9,012 bases of DNA from Gammaproteobacteria bacterium (GCA_008080925.1 VMDJ01000103.1:1-9012), one strand, 5' to 3'; positions 1-5,691 are shown, counted from the first letter of the stretch. Numbers and translations are program-made. The notes: generated by a model not told the origin, from the sequence alone.

Positions 1-1697
1 ATGCCACGCAAGTCGGCATAACGTTTTGAGCGAGTTGAGCTGATCAGCAGATCAATCTCATCGCGATCGATGTTTAAGTGCTCTAGGGTGCGTGTTGCGA
101 CAAGCAAGCTGGATTCAAGCGATTCAGGAATCACGGTAGAGGCGCCCATTTGTAGCAGCTTTTCCATTTGTTGCTCGTTACGTACACGCACGATGATCGG
201 CAGCTTCTGATTAAGGCTGCGCGCGACTTCCAATACCCGTTCAATGACATAACCTTCATGTACCGTTATCACTAAGGCGGCGGCACGATGGATGCCAGCC
301 ATCTCGAGAGTTTGCGGGTGTGTGCTGTCGCCATAGCGAACAGGCTCGCCAGCATCAAAGGCATCTTTGATCAGTCGTGGGTCAACATCCAGTGCGAGAT
401 AGGCTTGCTCTTCGTGCTTTAGAAATTGCGCCAAGTTCTGACCAACACGACCAAAGCCGGCGATGATGACGTGATCTTCTAAGTTGTCAGCATGTTCCGC
501 GATCGCCATGGCTTTTTCTTCACGTTGCGATTCATAGTCGGGTACGACCCATTTAGCGATGGTGCCGTTATGACGGATCAGTAAAGGAGCTAAAGACATG
601 CTGAAGACCAGTGCGGCAAGAATCGGTTGTATCTGATCACTGCTGACGATGTTGTTCGCTAAGGCTAAGGTGAGAAGAGCAAAACCAAACTCGCCACCTT
701 GTCCTAAGACGATACCGGTGCGCAGTGCGACACCCCAGTCGCGTTGTAAGAACCAGGTCAAAAAGACAATCAGGCCGCCTTTGCCAAGCACCACGCCTAA
801 GGTCAGCAATACGACCCATTGCCAATGACTTAAGGCCTCTGGGACGTTGAGCTGTGCGCCAACGGATATGAAAAATAAGCCGAGCAGAACATCTCGAAAA
901 GGACGAATCTCGATCTCGATGTGATGGCGATATTCACTTTCCGCTAGCATTACACCCGCCAGGAAAGCACCTAACGCAAGCGATAGCCCCATTTGTTGGG
1001 TAGACCATGCTGCGGTCAATGCGAGCAAAAGAATCGCTAGGGTGAAAAGCTCAGCTGAGTAATAACCCGCAATCCAATTGAGTAGGGGGCGTAATAACCA
1101 GTGGCCAATGGCAAACATGATGCCGAAAGCGATCACCGCTTTAATGAAAGCGATACCTAAAGCGGCACCCATTTGATCGCTGCCGCTCGCCAGAATGGGG
1201 ATGGCTACCAGGAAAGGGACTACGGACAGGTCTTGAAAAAGTAGGATGCCCAGTGCATTGCGTCCGTGGCGCGAGTGAATCTCAAGTTGTTCCTGTAGTT
1301 GCTTTACGGCAATAGCTGTCGAGGAAAGTGCTAAAGCGCCACCCACAGCAAAGGCTGCCTGCCAGCTCATGCCAATCCACATGGCCAGCACAATGGTCGA
1401 GAGGGTTGAAAGCAGCACTTGCATGCTGCCGAGGCCGAGCAATAGCCGGCGCATTGACATCAAATGGCCGATCGAGACCTCAAGGCCAATCATGAACAGC
1501 AAGAAAACAACGCCGAGCTCGGCGAGGAATTCAATGTCGTGATGGGAAGGAATCCAGCCAATCGCGTGCTCGCCAAAAAGCGCTCCCACGGCAAGATAGC
1601 CGAGGATTGGCGGTAGGTTGAGTCGCCTGACCATCGCCACGGAGACGACCGATAGGGTCAAAAGGACGATGATGCCGTTGAGAATTGAATGATCCAT
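1..1697 (-). CDS. Kef-type monovalent cation:proton antiporter (CPA2) with TrkA-N domain, 3' end cut by window edge
   Basis: The minus-strand frame is open from ATG at 1697 to the left edge (565 full codons, no stop). The start reads MDHSILNGIIVLL. About 375 residues of hydrophobic membrane segments precede a cytosolic Rossmann domain. Diagnostic motifs are LLFQDLSVVP with the ion-binding QD pair at residues 155-156 (same numbering as KefC D156), a loop HHIEIEIRP at 258-266 matching the KefC regulatory loop HALESDIEP, GLFFISVG, GQGGEFGF, and the nucleotide-binding GFGRVG at 414-419 in a TrkA-N/KTN domain. MEKLLQMGASTVIPESLESS near the end is typical of Kef/YbaL proteins. The family (known) exchanges K+ or Na+ for H+ at the inner membrane, often gated by nucleotide or glutathione adducts. 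Only a weak ribosome binding site (AGAAG) precedes the start. It diverges from the SLC13-like gene. KefB, KefC or YbaL identity cannot be decided here, and no KefF/KefG partner is visible. Confidence 0.93.
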   Translation of the reverse strand, partial: MDHSILNGIIVLLTLSVVSVAMVRRLNLPPILGYLAVGALFGEHAIGWIPSHHDIEFLAELGVVFLLFMIGLEVSIGHLMSMRRLLLGLGSMQVLLSTLSTIVLAMWIGMSWQAAFAVGGALALSSTAIAVKQLQEQLEIHSRHGRNALGILLFQDLSVVPFLVAIPILASGSDQMGAALGIAFIKAVIAFGIMFAIGHWLLRPLLNWIAGYYSAELFTLAILLLALTAAWSTQQMGLSLALGAFLAGVMLAESEYRHHIEIEIRPFRDVLLGLFFISVGAQLNVPEALSHWQWVVLLTLGVVLGKGGLIVFLTWFLQRDWGVALRTGIVLGQGGEFGFALLTLALANNIVSSDQIQPILAALVFSMSLAPLLIRHNGTIAKWVVPDYESQREEKAMAIAEHADNLEDHVIIAGFGRVGQNLAQFLKHEEQAYLALDVDPRLIKDAFDAGEPVRYGDSTHPQTLEMAGIHRAAALVITVHEGYVIERVLEVARSLNQKLPIIVRVRNEQQMEKLLQMGASTVIPESLESSLLVATRTLEHLNIDRDEIDLLISSTRSKRYADLRG

Positions 1698-1737
1698 AGC
1701 GTTACTTCTGCTGCTTTAGGCGATATTTTGACGCAAC

Positions 1738-1766
1738 TTTAATCAAAAGGCATTCACGCGTAGAAT
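1738..1766 (+). promoter_or_regulatory. Possible promoter of the SLC13-like permease
   Basis: The divergent 146-bp gap contains TAGAAT (1761-1766), a good -10 box, with a poor -35 candidate TTTAAT (1738-1743) 17 bp upstream. A second candidate -10, TATAAG, lies at 1783-1788 without a matching -35. The antiporter promoter must lie on the opposite strand of the same gap. TTGATT (complement of 1741-1746) is a possible -35 for it, but no convincing -10 follows. Confidence 0.3.
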
Positions 1767-1816
1767 GCGCCGCTCAAAATCCTATAAGAATAATAATGTT
1801 GTAAAACTTAGGCAGT

Positions 1817-1837
1817 GGCGGAAAACCCGCCGGAGAG
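1817..1837 (+). promoter_or_regulatory. GC hairpin abutting the ribosome binding site of the permease
   Basis: GGCGG (1817-1821), a 5-nt loop AAAAC and CCGCC (1827-1831) form a 5-bp all-GC stem. The Shine-Dalgarno GGAGAG follows at 1832-1837 with no gap, 6 nt before the ATG at 1844. The spacing supports 1844 over the next in-frame ATG at 1859. The hairpin may tune ribosome access; that is inference. Confidence 0.45.
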
Positions 1838-1843
1838 TAGTTC

Positions 1844-3793
1844 ATGGCTGCATTTGATATGAAGAAAGGCATTGCAGGTATCGTCTTTTTAGCGATGGCG
1901 ATTGTTTTGTCGAAAGTGGTTCCCACGGTTGAAATTGCATGGGTAACCGGCATTCTTTTACTCACGATTTATTTGTTTGCATTTGAAGTTGTTGATGTCG
2001 ATGTGGCAGCTGCAACCGTCATGGTTATCTTAGGTTTAACGACCTTAGTGGCACCTTTTATGGGGCTCAGTGGTGGTTTGGTTGATAACCAAAAATTGTT
2101 TAACGGTTTCTCGTCAAATGCGGTGATGTCGATCATTGCAGTCATGATCATTGGTGCAGGTTTGGATAAGACCGGCATCATGACTAAAGTGGCAGCCTTC
2201 ATTCTTAAGGTGGGCGGCACAACAGAAGCGCGCATCATTCCGATCATTTCAGCGACGGTTGGCTTTATTTCATCGTTCATGCAGAACGTAGGTGCAGCCG
2301 CCTTGTTCTTGCCTGTGGTTTCACGTATCTCAGCGCGTTCAGGTTTACCGATGTCTCGCTTGCTGATGCCAATGGGCTTCTGTGCGATCTTGGGCGGTAC
2401 CGTGACAATGGTGGGTTCAAGTCCATTGATCTTGTTGAACGATTTGATCTTGACCTCTAACCAAGCGTTGCCAGTTGAGCAACAGATGGAAACTTGGAGC
2501 TTGTTCTCAGTAACTCCTGTGGGTATTGCGTTGGTTGCGACCGGCATTATCTATTTCGTCTTGGCGGGTCGTTTTGTTTTACCGACCACCAAGAGCGAGT
2601 CGAGCACTAAAGGCTCAGATCCAATGGCTTACTTTCAAGAAGTATATGGCTTGGCTTACGGTATTGCTGAGGTTGTGGTTACCGATAACAGTGCATTAAT
2701 TGGTAAGCAGCTTGATGAGATCGAGGGTGTTGAGCGTATTCGTGTCATTGCCAATAAGTACTCTGGTGGTGAATCAAACATTGGACCAGGCACCTTGGCG
2801 CGTGATACCGGTATCTCTGCTGGAATGGTGCTCGGCATCGTTGCCGATCCCCGTGATCTCGATGCATTCGTTGCTAAATACGACCTACAAAAGCGTGACT
2901 CATTGCGCACCTTTGCCGATGCGTTAGCAGCGAATAAAGCAGGTATCGCAGAAGTGGTTATTCCGCCAGGTTCTAACCTTATTGGTAAGAGTGCACGTGA
3001 TATCTGGATGCGTAAAACCTACGGCTTGGCGTTGGTGGGTTTGCATCGTAATGGAGAGACTCTGCGAGAGGGTGATCATATCCGTGATATGGCTTTCCAA
3101 GCGGGTGACACTTTGGTGGTGCATACCCCTTGGATTGGTTTAGAGCGAATCGAAGACGATAAGAACTTCGTCGTTGTGACCACAGAATATCCACGTGCAG
3201 AGAGACTGCGTCCTAACAAAGTGCGTTGGGCAGGTTTGTTCTTCGCGGTCGCGCTCTGCATGGTGTTGTTCACCGATATCCGTTTGTCGATTGCACTGTT
3301 GACCGGTGCTATCGGTATGGTGCTTTCAGGCGTTCTGAAGATTGAAGAGGCGTATCAAGCGGTCAGCTGGAAGACCGTTTTCTTGTTAGCCTCCTTGATT
3401 CCGCTGGGTTTGGCGGTTGAAACTACCGGCACAGCAAAATGGATTGCTGAAGAGGTGGTGGCAGCCACAGGTGGCGCAGCCCCTTGGATCATTCAAGCAG
3501 CGATTGCTGTATTGGCGACCTTCTTTACTTTGGTGATGTCGAATGTGGGTGCAACCGTGTTGTTGGTACCGCTTGCAGTCAATATCGCCCTTCAAGTGGG
3601 TGCTGACCCTGCGGTGTATGCATTGACCGTTGCAATTGCGACGTCGAACTCGTTCCTGATCCCGACGCACCAAGTGAATGCCTTGATCATGGGTCCTGCG
3701 GGCTATCGTGTACCAGACTTCATGAAGGCGGGTGGCATCATGACTATCTTATTCTTGGTAGTGATGCTCACCATGATGAATCTGATCTTTTAA
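1844..3793 (+). CDS. SLC13-family (DASS-like) permease with two central RCK_C/TrkA-C domains
   Basis: A 649-residue inner-membrane transporter of the ion-transporter superfamily. The N-terminal half (about 10-247) and C-terminal half (about 460-649) are hydrophobic. Between them lie two soluble RCK_C-like domains, about 268-345 (ending GMVLGIVADPRDL) and 365-435 (VIPPGSNLIGKSARDI to GDTLVVHTP). The halves carry matching re-entrant motifs: MQNVGAAALFLP at 146-157 and MSNVGATVLLVP at 565-576, the equivalent of the SNT motifs of DASS carriers. They are followed by GGTVTMVGSSPLILLND (184-200) and SNSFLIPTHQVNALIMG (601-617). Known relatives carry sulfate, dicarboxylates or other anions, usually with Na+. 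The substrate here cannot be read from sequence. RCK_C domains suggest gating by a small ligand (inference). The start is set by GGAGAG 6 nt upstream. It is a single-gene unit with its own terminator. Confidence 0.92.
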   Translation: MAAFDMKKGIAGIVFLAMAIVLSKVVPTVEIAWVTGILLLTIYLFAFEVVDVDVAAATVMVILGLTTLVAPFMGLSGGLVDNQKLFNGFSSNAVMSIIAVMIIGAGLDKTGIMTKVAAFILKVGGTTEARIIPIISATVGFISSFMQNVGAAALFLPVVSRISARSGLPMSRLLMPMGFCAILGGTVTMVGSSPLILLNDLILTSNQALPVEQQMETWSLFSVTPVGIALVATGIIYFVLAGRFVLPTTKSESSTKGSDPMAYFQEVYGLAYGIAEVVVTDNSALIGKQLDEIEGVERIRVIANKYSGGESNIGPGTLARDTGISAGMVLGIVADPRDLDAFVAKYDLQKRDSLRTFADALAANKAGIAEVVIPPGSNLIGKSARDIWMRKTYGLALVGLHRNGETLREGDHIRDMAFQAGDTLVVHTPWIGLERIEDDKNFVVVTTEYPRAERLRPNKVRWAGLFFAVALCMVLFTDIRLSIALLTGAIGMVLSGVLKIEEAYQAVSWKTVFLLASLIPLGLAVETTGTAKWIAEEVVAATGGAAPWIIQAAIAVLATFFTLVMSNVGATVLLVPLAVNIALQVGADPAVYALTVAIATSNSFLIPTHQVNALIMGPAGYRVPDFMKAGGIMTILFLVVMLTMMNLIF

Positions 3794-3811
3794 AAAAAAG
3801 ATCAATAAAAG

Positions 3812-3839
3812 AAAAGCCGAGCAAACGCTCGGCTTTTTT
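3812..3839 (+). terminator. Rho-independent terminator of the permease gene
   Basis: A perfect 7-bp stem GCCGAGC (3816-3822) and GCTCGGC (3827-3833) with loop AAAC is followed by T6. The stem extends through an AAAA/TTTT flank. It lies 18 bp after the TAA at 3791-3793. The A-tract on the other side makes it partly bidirectional in form, though no converging gene is adjacent. Confidence 0.93.
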
Positions 3840-3844
3840 GTATG

Positions 3845-3862
3845 TGACATTGGTATGACATT
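3845..3862 (+). repeat. Direct repeat TGACATT, 11-bp period, upstream of sRNA 1
   Basis: TGACATT occurs at 3845-3851 and again at 3856-3862, one helical turn apart, ending 14 bp upstream of the predicted -35 of sRNA 1. The spacing suits an activator or UP-type site on one DNA face. Function is inferred only. Confidence 0.4.
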
Positions 3863-3876
3863 TCGTAAGAAAATTC

Positions 3877-3905
3877 TTGCAAGTATTAGGATTACCTAAT
3901 AAAGT
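3877..3905 (+). promoter_or_regulatory. Predicted promoter of sRNA 1
   Basis: TTGCAA (-35, 3877-3882), a 17-bp spacer and TAAAGT (-10, 3900-3905) point to a start near 3911-3913. The same TAAAGT, at the same 5-nt distance from TTCCTCCTAAGGG, recurs before sRNA 2. This repetition is the strongest argument for the assignment, since the -10 matches the consensus at only 4 of 6 positions. Confidence 0.6.
3884..3901. promoter_or_regulatory. Inverted repeat filling the sRNA 1 promoter spacer (candidate operator)
   Basis: TATTAGG (3884-3890), ATTA, CCTAATA (3895-3901) is a perfect 7-bp inverted repeat. It occupies almost exactly the region between the predicted -35 and -10 boxes, a classical place for a repressor or MerR-like activator. 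No equivalent exists in the sRNA 2 promoter. It lies upstream of the predicted transcript, so it is more likely a DNA site than an RNA hairpin. Confidence 0.45.
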
Positions 3906-3911
3906 AGGTTT

Positions 3912-4026
3912 TCCTCCTAAGGGCAACACTATTACCTCGCTAGTTAGCCCCTCTAGTGCTAACTAGTTGTTTTTTATAGGTATAGTTGGACATTTAACCC
4001 GCAACTTCGGTTGCGGGTATTTTTTT
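3912..4026 (+). ncRNA. Predicted small RNA 1 (sibling of the RNA at 4106), about 115 nt
   Basis: The transcript would begin with or just beside TTCCTCCTAAGGG (3911-3923), a C/U-rich segment resembling the anti-Shine-Dalgarno end of 16S rRNA. A bulged outer stem follows: CAAC (3924-3927), TAT (3930-3932) and ACCT (3934-3937) pair with AGGT (3978-3981), ATA (3982-3984) and GTTG (3985-3988). It encloses a perfect 9-bp hairpin, CTAGTTAGC (3940-3948) with GCTAACTAG (3958-3966), whose loop CCCTCTAGT is again C/U-rich. A single-stranded T6 run (3970-3975) and the T7 terminator tail would suit Hfq binding. No ATG lies inside, so a peptide is unlikely. I do not recognise a known family. The 5' end is predicted within a few nt. 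Confidence 0.68.
3997..4026 (+). terminator. Terminator of sRNA 1
   Basis: A perfect 9-bp stem, ACCCGCAAC (3997-4005) with GTTGCGGGT (4010-4018), is closed by a stable C(TTCG)G tetraloop and followed by A and T7 (4020-4026). The T-tract exists only on the plus strand, which fixes the transcript orientation. Confidence 0.95.
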
Positions 4027-4054
4027 GCCCGGCTTTCGGGATAAGAAATTTCCT

Positions 4055-4064
4055 ACATTAATGT
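4055..4064. repeat. Palindrome ACATTAATGT upstream of the sRNA 2 promoter
   Basis: A perfect 10-bp palindrome ends 6 bp before the predicted -35 of sRNA 2. It contains the ACATT core also found twice upstream of sRNA 1 (3847-3851 and 3858-3862), which hints at a shared regulator. Short, so chance cannot be excluded. Confidence 0.3.
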
Positions 4065-4070
4065 TTCTGA

Positions 4071-4100
4071 TTGTTCAGACGAGCGCCTCATCCGTAAAGT
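4071..4100 (+). promoter_or_regulatory. Predicted promoter of sRNA 2
   Basis: TAAAGT (4095-4100) is identical to the -10 of sRNA 1 and equally spaced from TTCCTCCTAAGGG. The best -35 candidate is TTGTTC (4071-4076), 18 bp upstream. The spacer lacks the inverted repeat present in the first promoter. Confidence 0.55.
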
Positions 4101-4105
4101 AAAGA

Positions 4106-4229
4106 TTCCTCCTAAGGGTCAACCAACTGAATAGTTCCCGCGAAGGTCGTGAAAGTAGTAGGCGATTGAGCAGTCTTTTTCCTAAGAGTTGGTTCTTTTA
4201 CCCGCGCTGATTGGCGCGGGTATTTTTTT
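4106..4229 (+). ncRNA. Predicted small RNA 2 (sibling of the RNA at 3912), about 124 nt
   Basis: It opens with the same 13 nt, TTCCTCCTAAGGG (4106-4118), as sRNA 1. AACCAACT (4121-4128) then pairs perfectly with AGTTGGTT (4187-4194) as an outer stem, matching the position of the CAAC-starting stem in sRNA 1. The enclosed ~58 nt differ completely in sequence and include CCTAAGAG (4181-4188), a partial second copy of the 5' motif that is partly in the 3' arm. TTCTTTT precedes the terminator. Shared 5' end, shared architecture and shared terminator sequence with divergent middles indicate an old tandem duplication (inference). No plausible coding frame is present. Confidence 0.66.
4200..4229 (+). 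terminator. Terminator of sRNA 2
   Basis: ACCCGCGC (4200-4207) pairs with GCGCGGGT (4214-4221) around a 6-nt loop TGATTG, followed by A and T7 (4223-4229). The flank GGGTATTTTTTTGCCC is shared with the sRNA 1 terminator. Confidence 0.94.
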
Positions 4230-4242
4230 GCCCTACTTAAGC

Positions 4243-4332
4243 TTAAATGATCGCCAGTTGGGCTTGATAGGCAAGTTGCCGCCATTGATCAGGCCACTGC
4301 TCATGCCAGCTATCGATTGCAGTGGCAGGCAT
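4243..4332 (-). other. Short minus-strand ORF or decayed 3' end of a gene
   Basis: On the minus strand, ATG at 4332 opens a 29-codon frame ending TAA at 4243-4245, with a Trp/Gln-rich end (DSWHEQWPDQWRQLAYQAQ). The frame stays open to an ATG at 4359, which gives 38 codons, but that extension runs antisense through the histidine-kinase remnant. The tryptophan-rich, amphipathic composition looks like a true protein C-terminus. I see no ribosome binding site and do not recognise a family. It may be the stump of a gene cut at about 4328, or chance. Confidence 0.25.
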
Positions 4333-4444
4333 AGGTTTGTATATCTCGAAGATCATCATTGAGGATCATCTCAATGGCAACATCGAGGCAAAAAATACGA
4401 AGCAGGGGGCTAAGTTCACCATTACCTTGCCGGTTAAGCCTTAA
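4328..4444 (+). pseudogene. 3' remnant of a sensor histidine kinase (end of HATPase_c domain)
   Basis: The plus frame reads GIGLYISKIIIEDHLNGNIE and continues with GAKFTITLPVKP and TAA (4442-4444). GIGLYISK is the G2 box of the histidine-kinase ATP-binding domain. The following helix, the glycine-rich turn and the GA.FTITLP strand are the normal end of that domain. Homology begins abruptly at about 4328. Upstream the frame continues only to a TGA at 4286-4288 with no N, F or G1 box, and no start codon or ribosome binding site fits. It therefore cannot be a functional kinase. The gene's own terminator seems to survive just downstream, which suggests that a kinase gene once stood here and was deleted except for its last ~38 codons. 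Confidence 0.72.
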
Positions 4445-4448
4445 ATAG

Positions 4449-4475
4449 AAAAAGCCCGCGAAAGCGGGCTTTTTT
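4449..4475. terminator. Bidirectional terminator between the kinase remnant and speC
   Basis: AGCCCGC (4453-4459), a GAAA tetraloop and GCGGGCT (4464-4470) form a perfect 7-bp stem flanked by A5 on the left and T6 on the right. It can end plus-strand transcription from the remnant side and minus-strand transcription from speC, whose stop lies about 40 bp away. Confidence 0.9.
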
Positions 4476-4492
4476 GTTTTGCTAAGTGAGAG

Positions 4493-4509
4493 GAGGAAAC
4501 GATTTCCTC
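4493..4509. repeat. Inverted repeat in the speC 3' untranslated region
   Basis: GAGGAAA (4493-4499) and TTTCCTC (4503-4509) form a perfect 7-bp inverted repeat around a 3-nt loop, between the speC stop codon and the terminator. On the speC strand it includes TTTCCTCCT, close to the 5' motif of the two small RNAs. It could stabilise the mRNA 3' end. Confidence 0.5.
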
Positions 4510-4514
4510 AGCGC

Positions 4515-5678
4515 TTAAGCGAATAGGCGAACCACATTGTTATCGTCTTCTAGATCAATAATCACGGGCGGCGCAACACCGTTAAAGTTACATGCGGTAG
4601 CAATACTGTAAGCCCCTATCTCATGGATAACGATTACGTCACCAATTGAAAGCTCAGGGAGTAATTCGGTATCGCCAAAGCGGTCGATGCTGTCACAGGT
4701 TGGACCTGCAAATACGGCGCGACCCGGTGTGCCACTTTCTTCGGTGAAGATGGTCATTGGGTAATCGATGTGGTCGAAGATGCGGCCTGATTGAGCACCG
4801 TACACACCGTCATCCATGTAGTACCACCAAGTGTCATCTTGGCGCTTTGAGCGACCAATGATGCGTGCAACCAATGTCATGCTAGGTGCTGAAATACCGC
4901 GACCAGGCTCAGCCATCAAACGAATGTGTGAAGGCACTGAGGCCATTGCTTCACGGATAGGTGCGCAAAAGGCTTCGAAGTCGACAGGCTTGTTTGAGTA
5001 GTTGGCTGGGAAGCCACCACCCATATCGATACGTTCGATGTTGGCAATGCCAAGGTCTGCAGCTTCTTGTGCAATCTCTACGGTTTTCAATAATGCCAAG
5101 CGATGTGTGTTAGCGCTTTGAGCTTGAGAGCCGACGTGGAAGCAAAGGCCGTCAATGGTGATGCCCATCTGCTGGGCAATCTGCAAAATATTCATTGCAT
5201 CGTCGGGCTGAGCACCAAATTTACGAGATAAATCTACAGGTGCATCAGGTGCCACGAAGGCTAAGCGCAACATAACCGTGATGTCGTTACGGTACGGCGC
5301 GATCTTCCAAAGCTCATCCAAGTTATCGACGACAAAGGATGTCACGCCTAATTCGATAGACGCTTCCAAGTCAGTGATCGTTTTGATCGGGTGGGTGTGA
5401 ATCATGCGTTGAGTTGGAACACCCAAAGGCAGTAAAGCCTGAATCTCGGGGGCGCTAGCAACATCAAAGCATGCGCCCTCATCAACCAAGGTGGTCAATA
5501 AAGAAGTGTAAGGGTTGGATTTGACGGCGTAGTAAAGAGTAACGCCAGGTAATGCGGCTTGAAGAGAGCGCCAAGTCTCGCGAACGCGAGTAGGGCTAAA
5601 AAGCATTGCAGGCGAAATGCCACCTGCCTGTGCCAACCAGAAGTCTCCTTCTGATCGAGGGCGAATAGTCGTTAACAC
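4515..5678 (-). CDS. speC: Ornithine decarboxylase, fold-III (alanine racemase-like) PLP enzyme
   Basis: A 387-residue cytosolic enzyme converting ornithine to putrescine, the first step of polyamine synthesis; some relatives also use lysine. Visible family residues are the PLP Schiff-base lysine K53 in YYAVKSNP, SRKFG (151-155), HVGS (181-184), the phosphate-binding GGG at 220-222, EPGR (257-260), DDGVYG (289-294) and the catalytic GPTCDSIDRF with C328 and D329. The last two motifs hold acidic residues that contact the substrate amino group in eukaryotic-type ODC. The length equals that of Pseudomonas SpeC as I recall it. All key residues are present, so it should be active. The start is GTG at 5678, with AGGAG at 5685-5689 6 nt upstream; no competing start is better. 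It stands alone, downstream of tRNA-Leu on the same strand, with a structured leader. Strict ornithine rather than ornithine/lysine specificity is not proven by sequence. Confidence 0.93.
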   Translation of the reverse strand: MLTTIRPRSEGDFWLAQAGGISPAMLFSPTRVRETWRSLQAALPGVTLYYAVKSNPYTSLLTTLVDEGACFDVASAPEIQALLPLGVPTQRMIHTHPIKTITDLEASIELGVTSFVVDNLDELWKIAPYRNDITVMLRLAFVAPDAPVDLSRKFGAQPDDAMNILQIAQQMGITIDGLCFHVGSQAQSANTHRLALLKTVEIAQEAADLGIANIERIDMGGGFPANYSNKPVDFEAFCAPIREAMASVPSHIRLMAEPGRGISAPSMTLVARIIGRSKRQDDTWWYYMDDGVYGAQSGRIFDHIDYPMTIFTEESGTPGRAVFAGPTCDSIDRFGDTELLPELSIGDVIVIHEIGAYSIATACNFNGVAPPVIIDLEDDNNVVRLFA

Positions 5679-5691
5679 GTTCGTCTCCTAA

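Noticed and set aside
1969..2547. Long (192-codon) minus-strand open frame
   Set aside because: It lies wholly antisense inside the SLC13-like gene, has no ribosome binding site or family-like sequence, and its composition mirrors the coding strand.
1859..3793. Alternative start of the permease at the second ATG
   Set aside because: GGAGAG is 6 nt before the ATG at 1844, and 21 nt from 1859.
3911..4118. The CCTCC motifs as relics of 16S rRNA 3' ends
   Set aside because: No other 16S sequence flanks them and both copies are placed identically relative to promoter and terminator.
3900..4120. CCTCCTAAGGG copies read on the minus strand as ribosome binding sites (CCCTTAGGAGG) for small genes
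   Set aside because: The nearest ATG is 18 nt away and opens only 12 codons in one case, and none is suitable in the other. The terminator T-tracts face the plus strand only.
3912..4229. CsrB/RsmZ-type protein-sponge RNAs
   Set aside because: The transcripts lack the repeated GGA hairpin loops that define that class.
4328..4444. A functional small kinase-like protein
   Set aside because: Only the G2 box and the final strand remain, with no N or G1 box, no start codon and no ribosome binding site.
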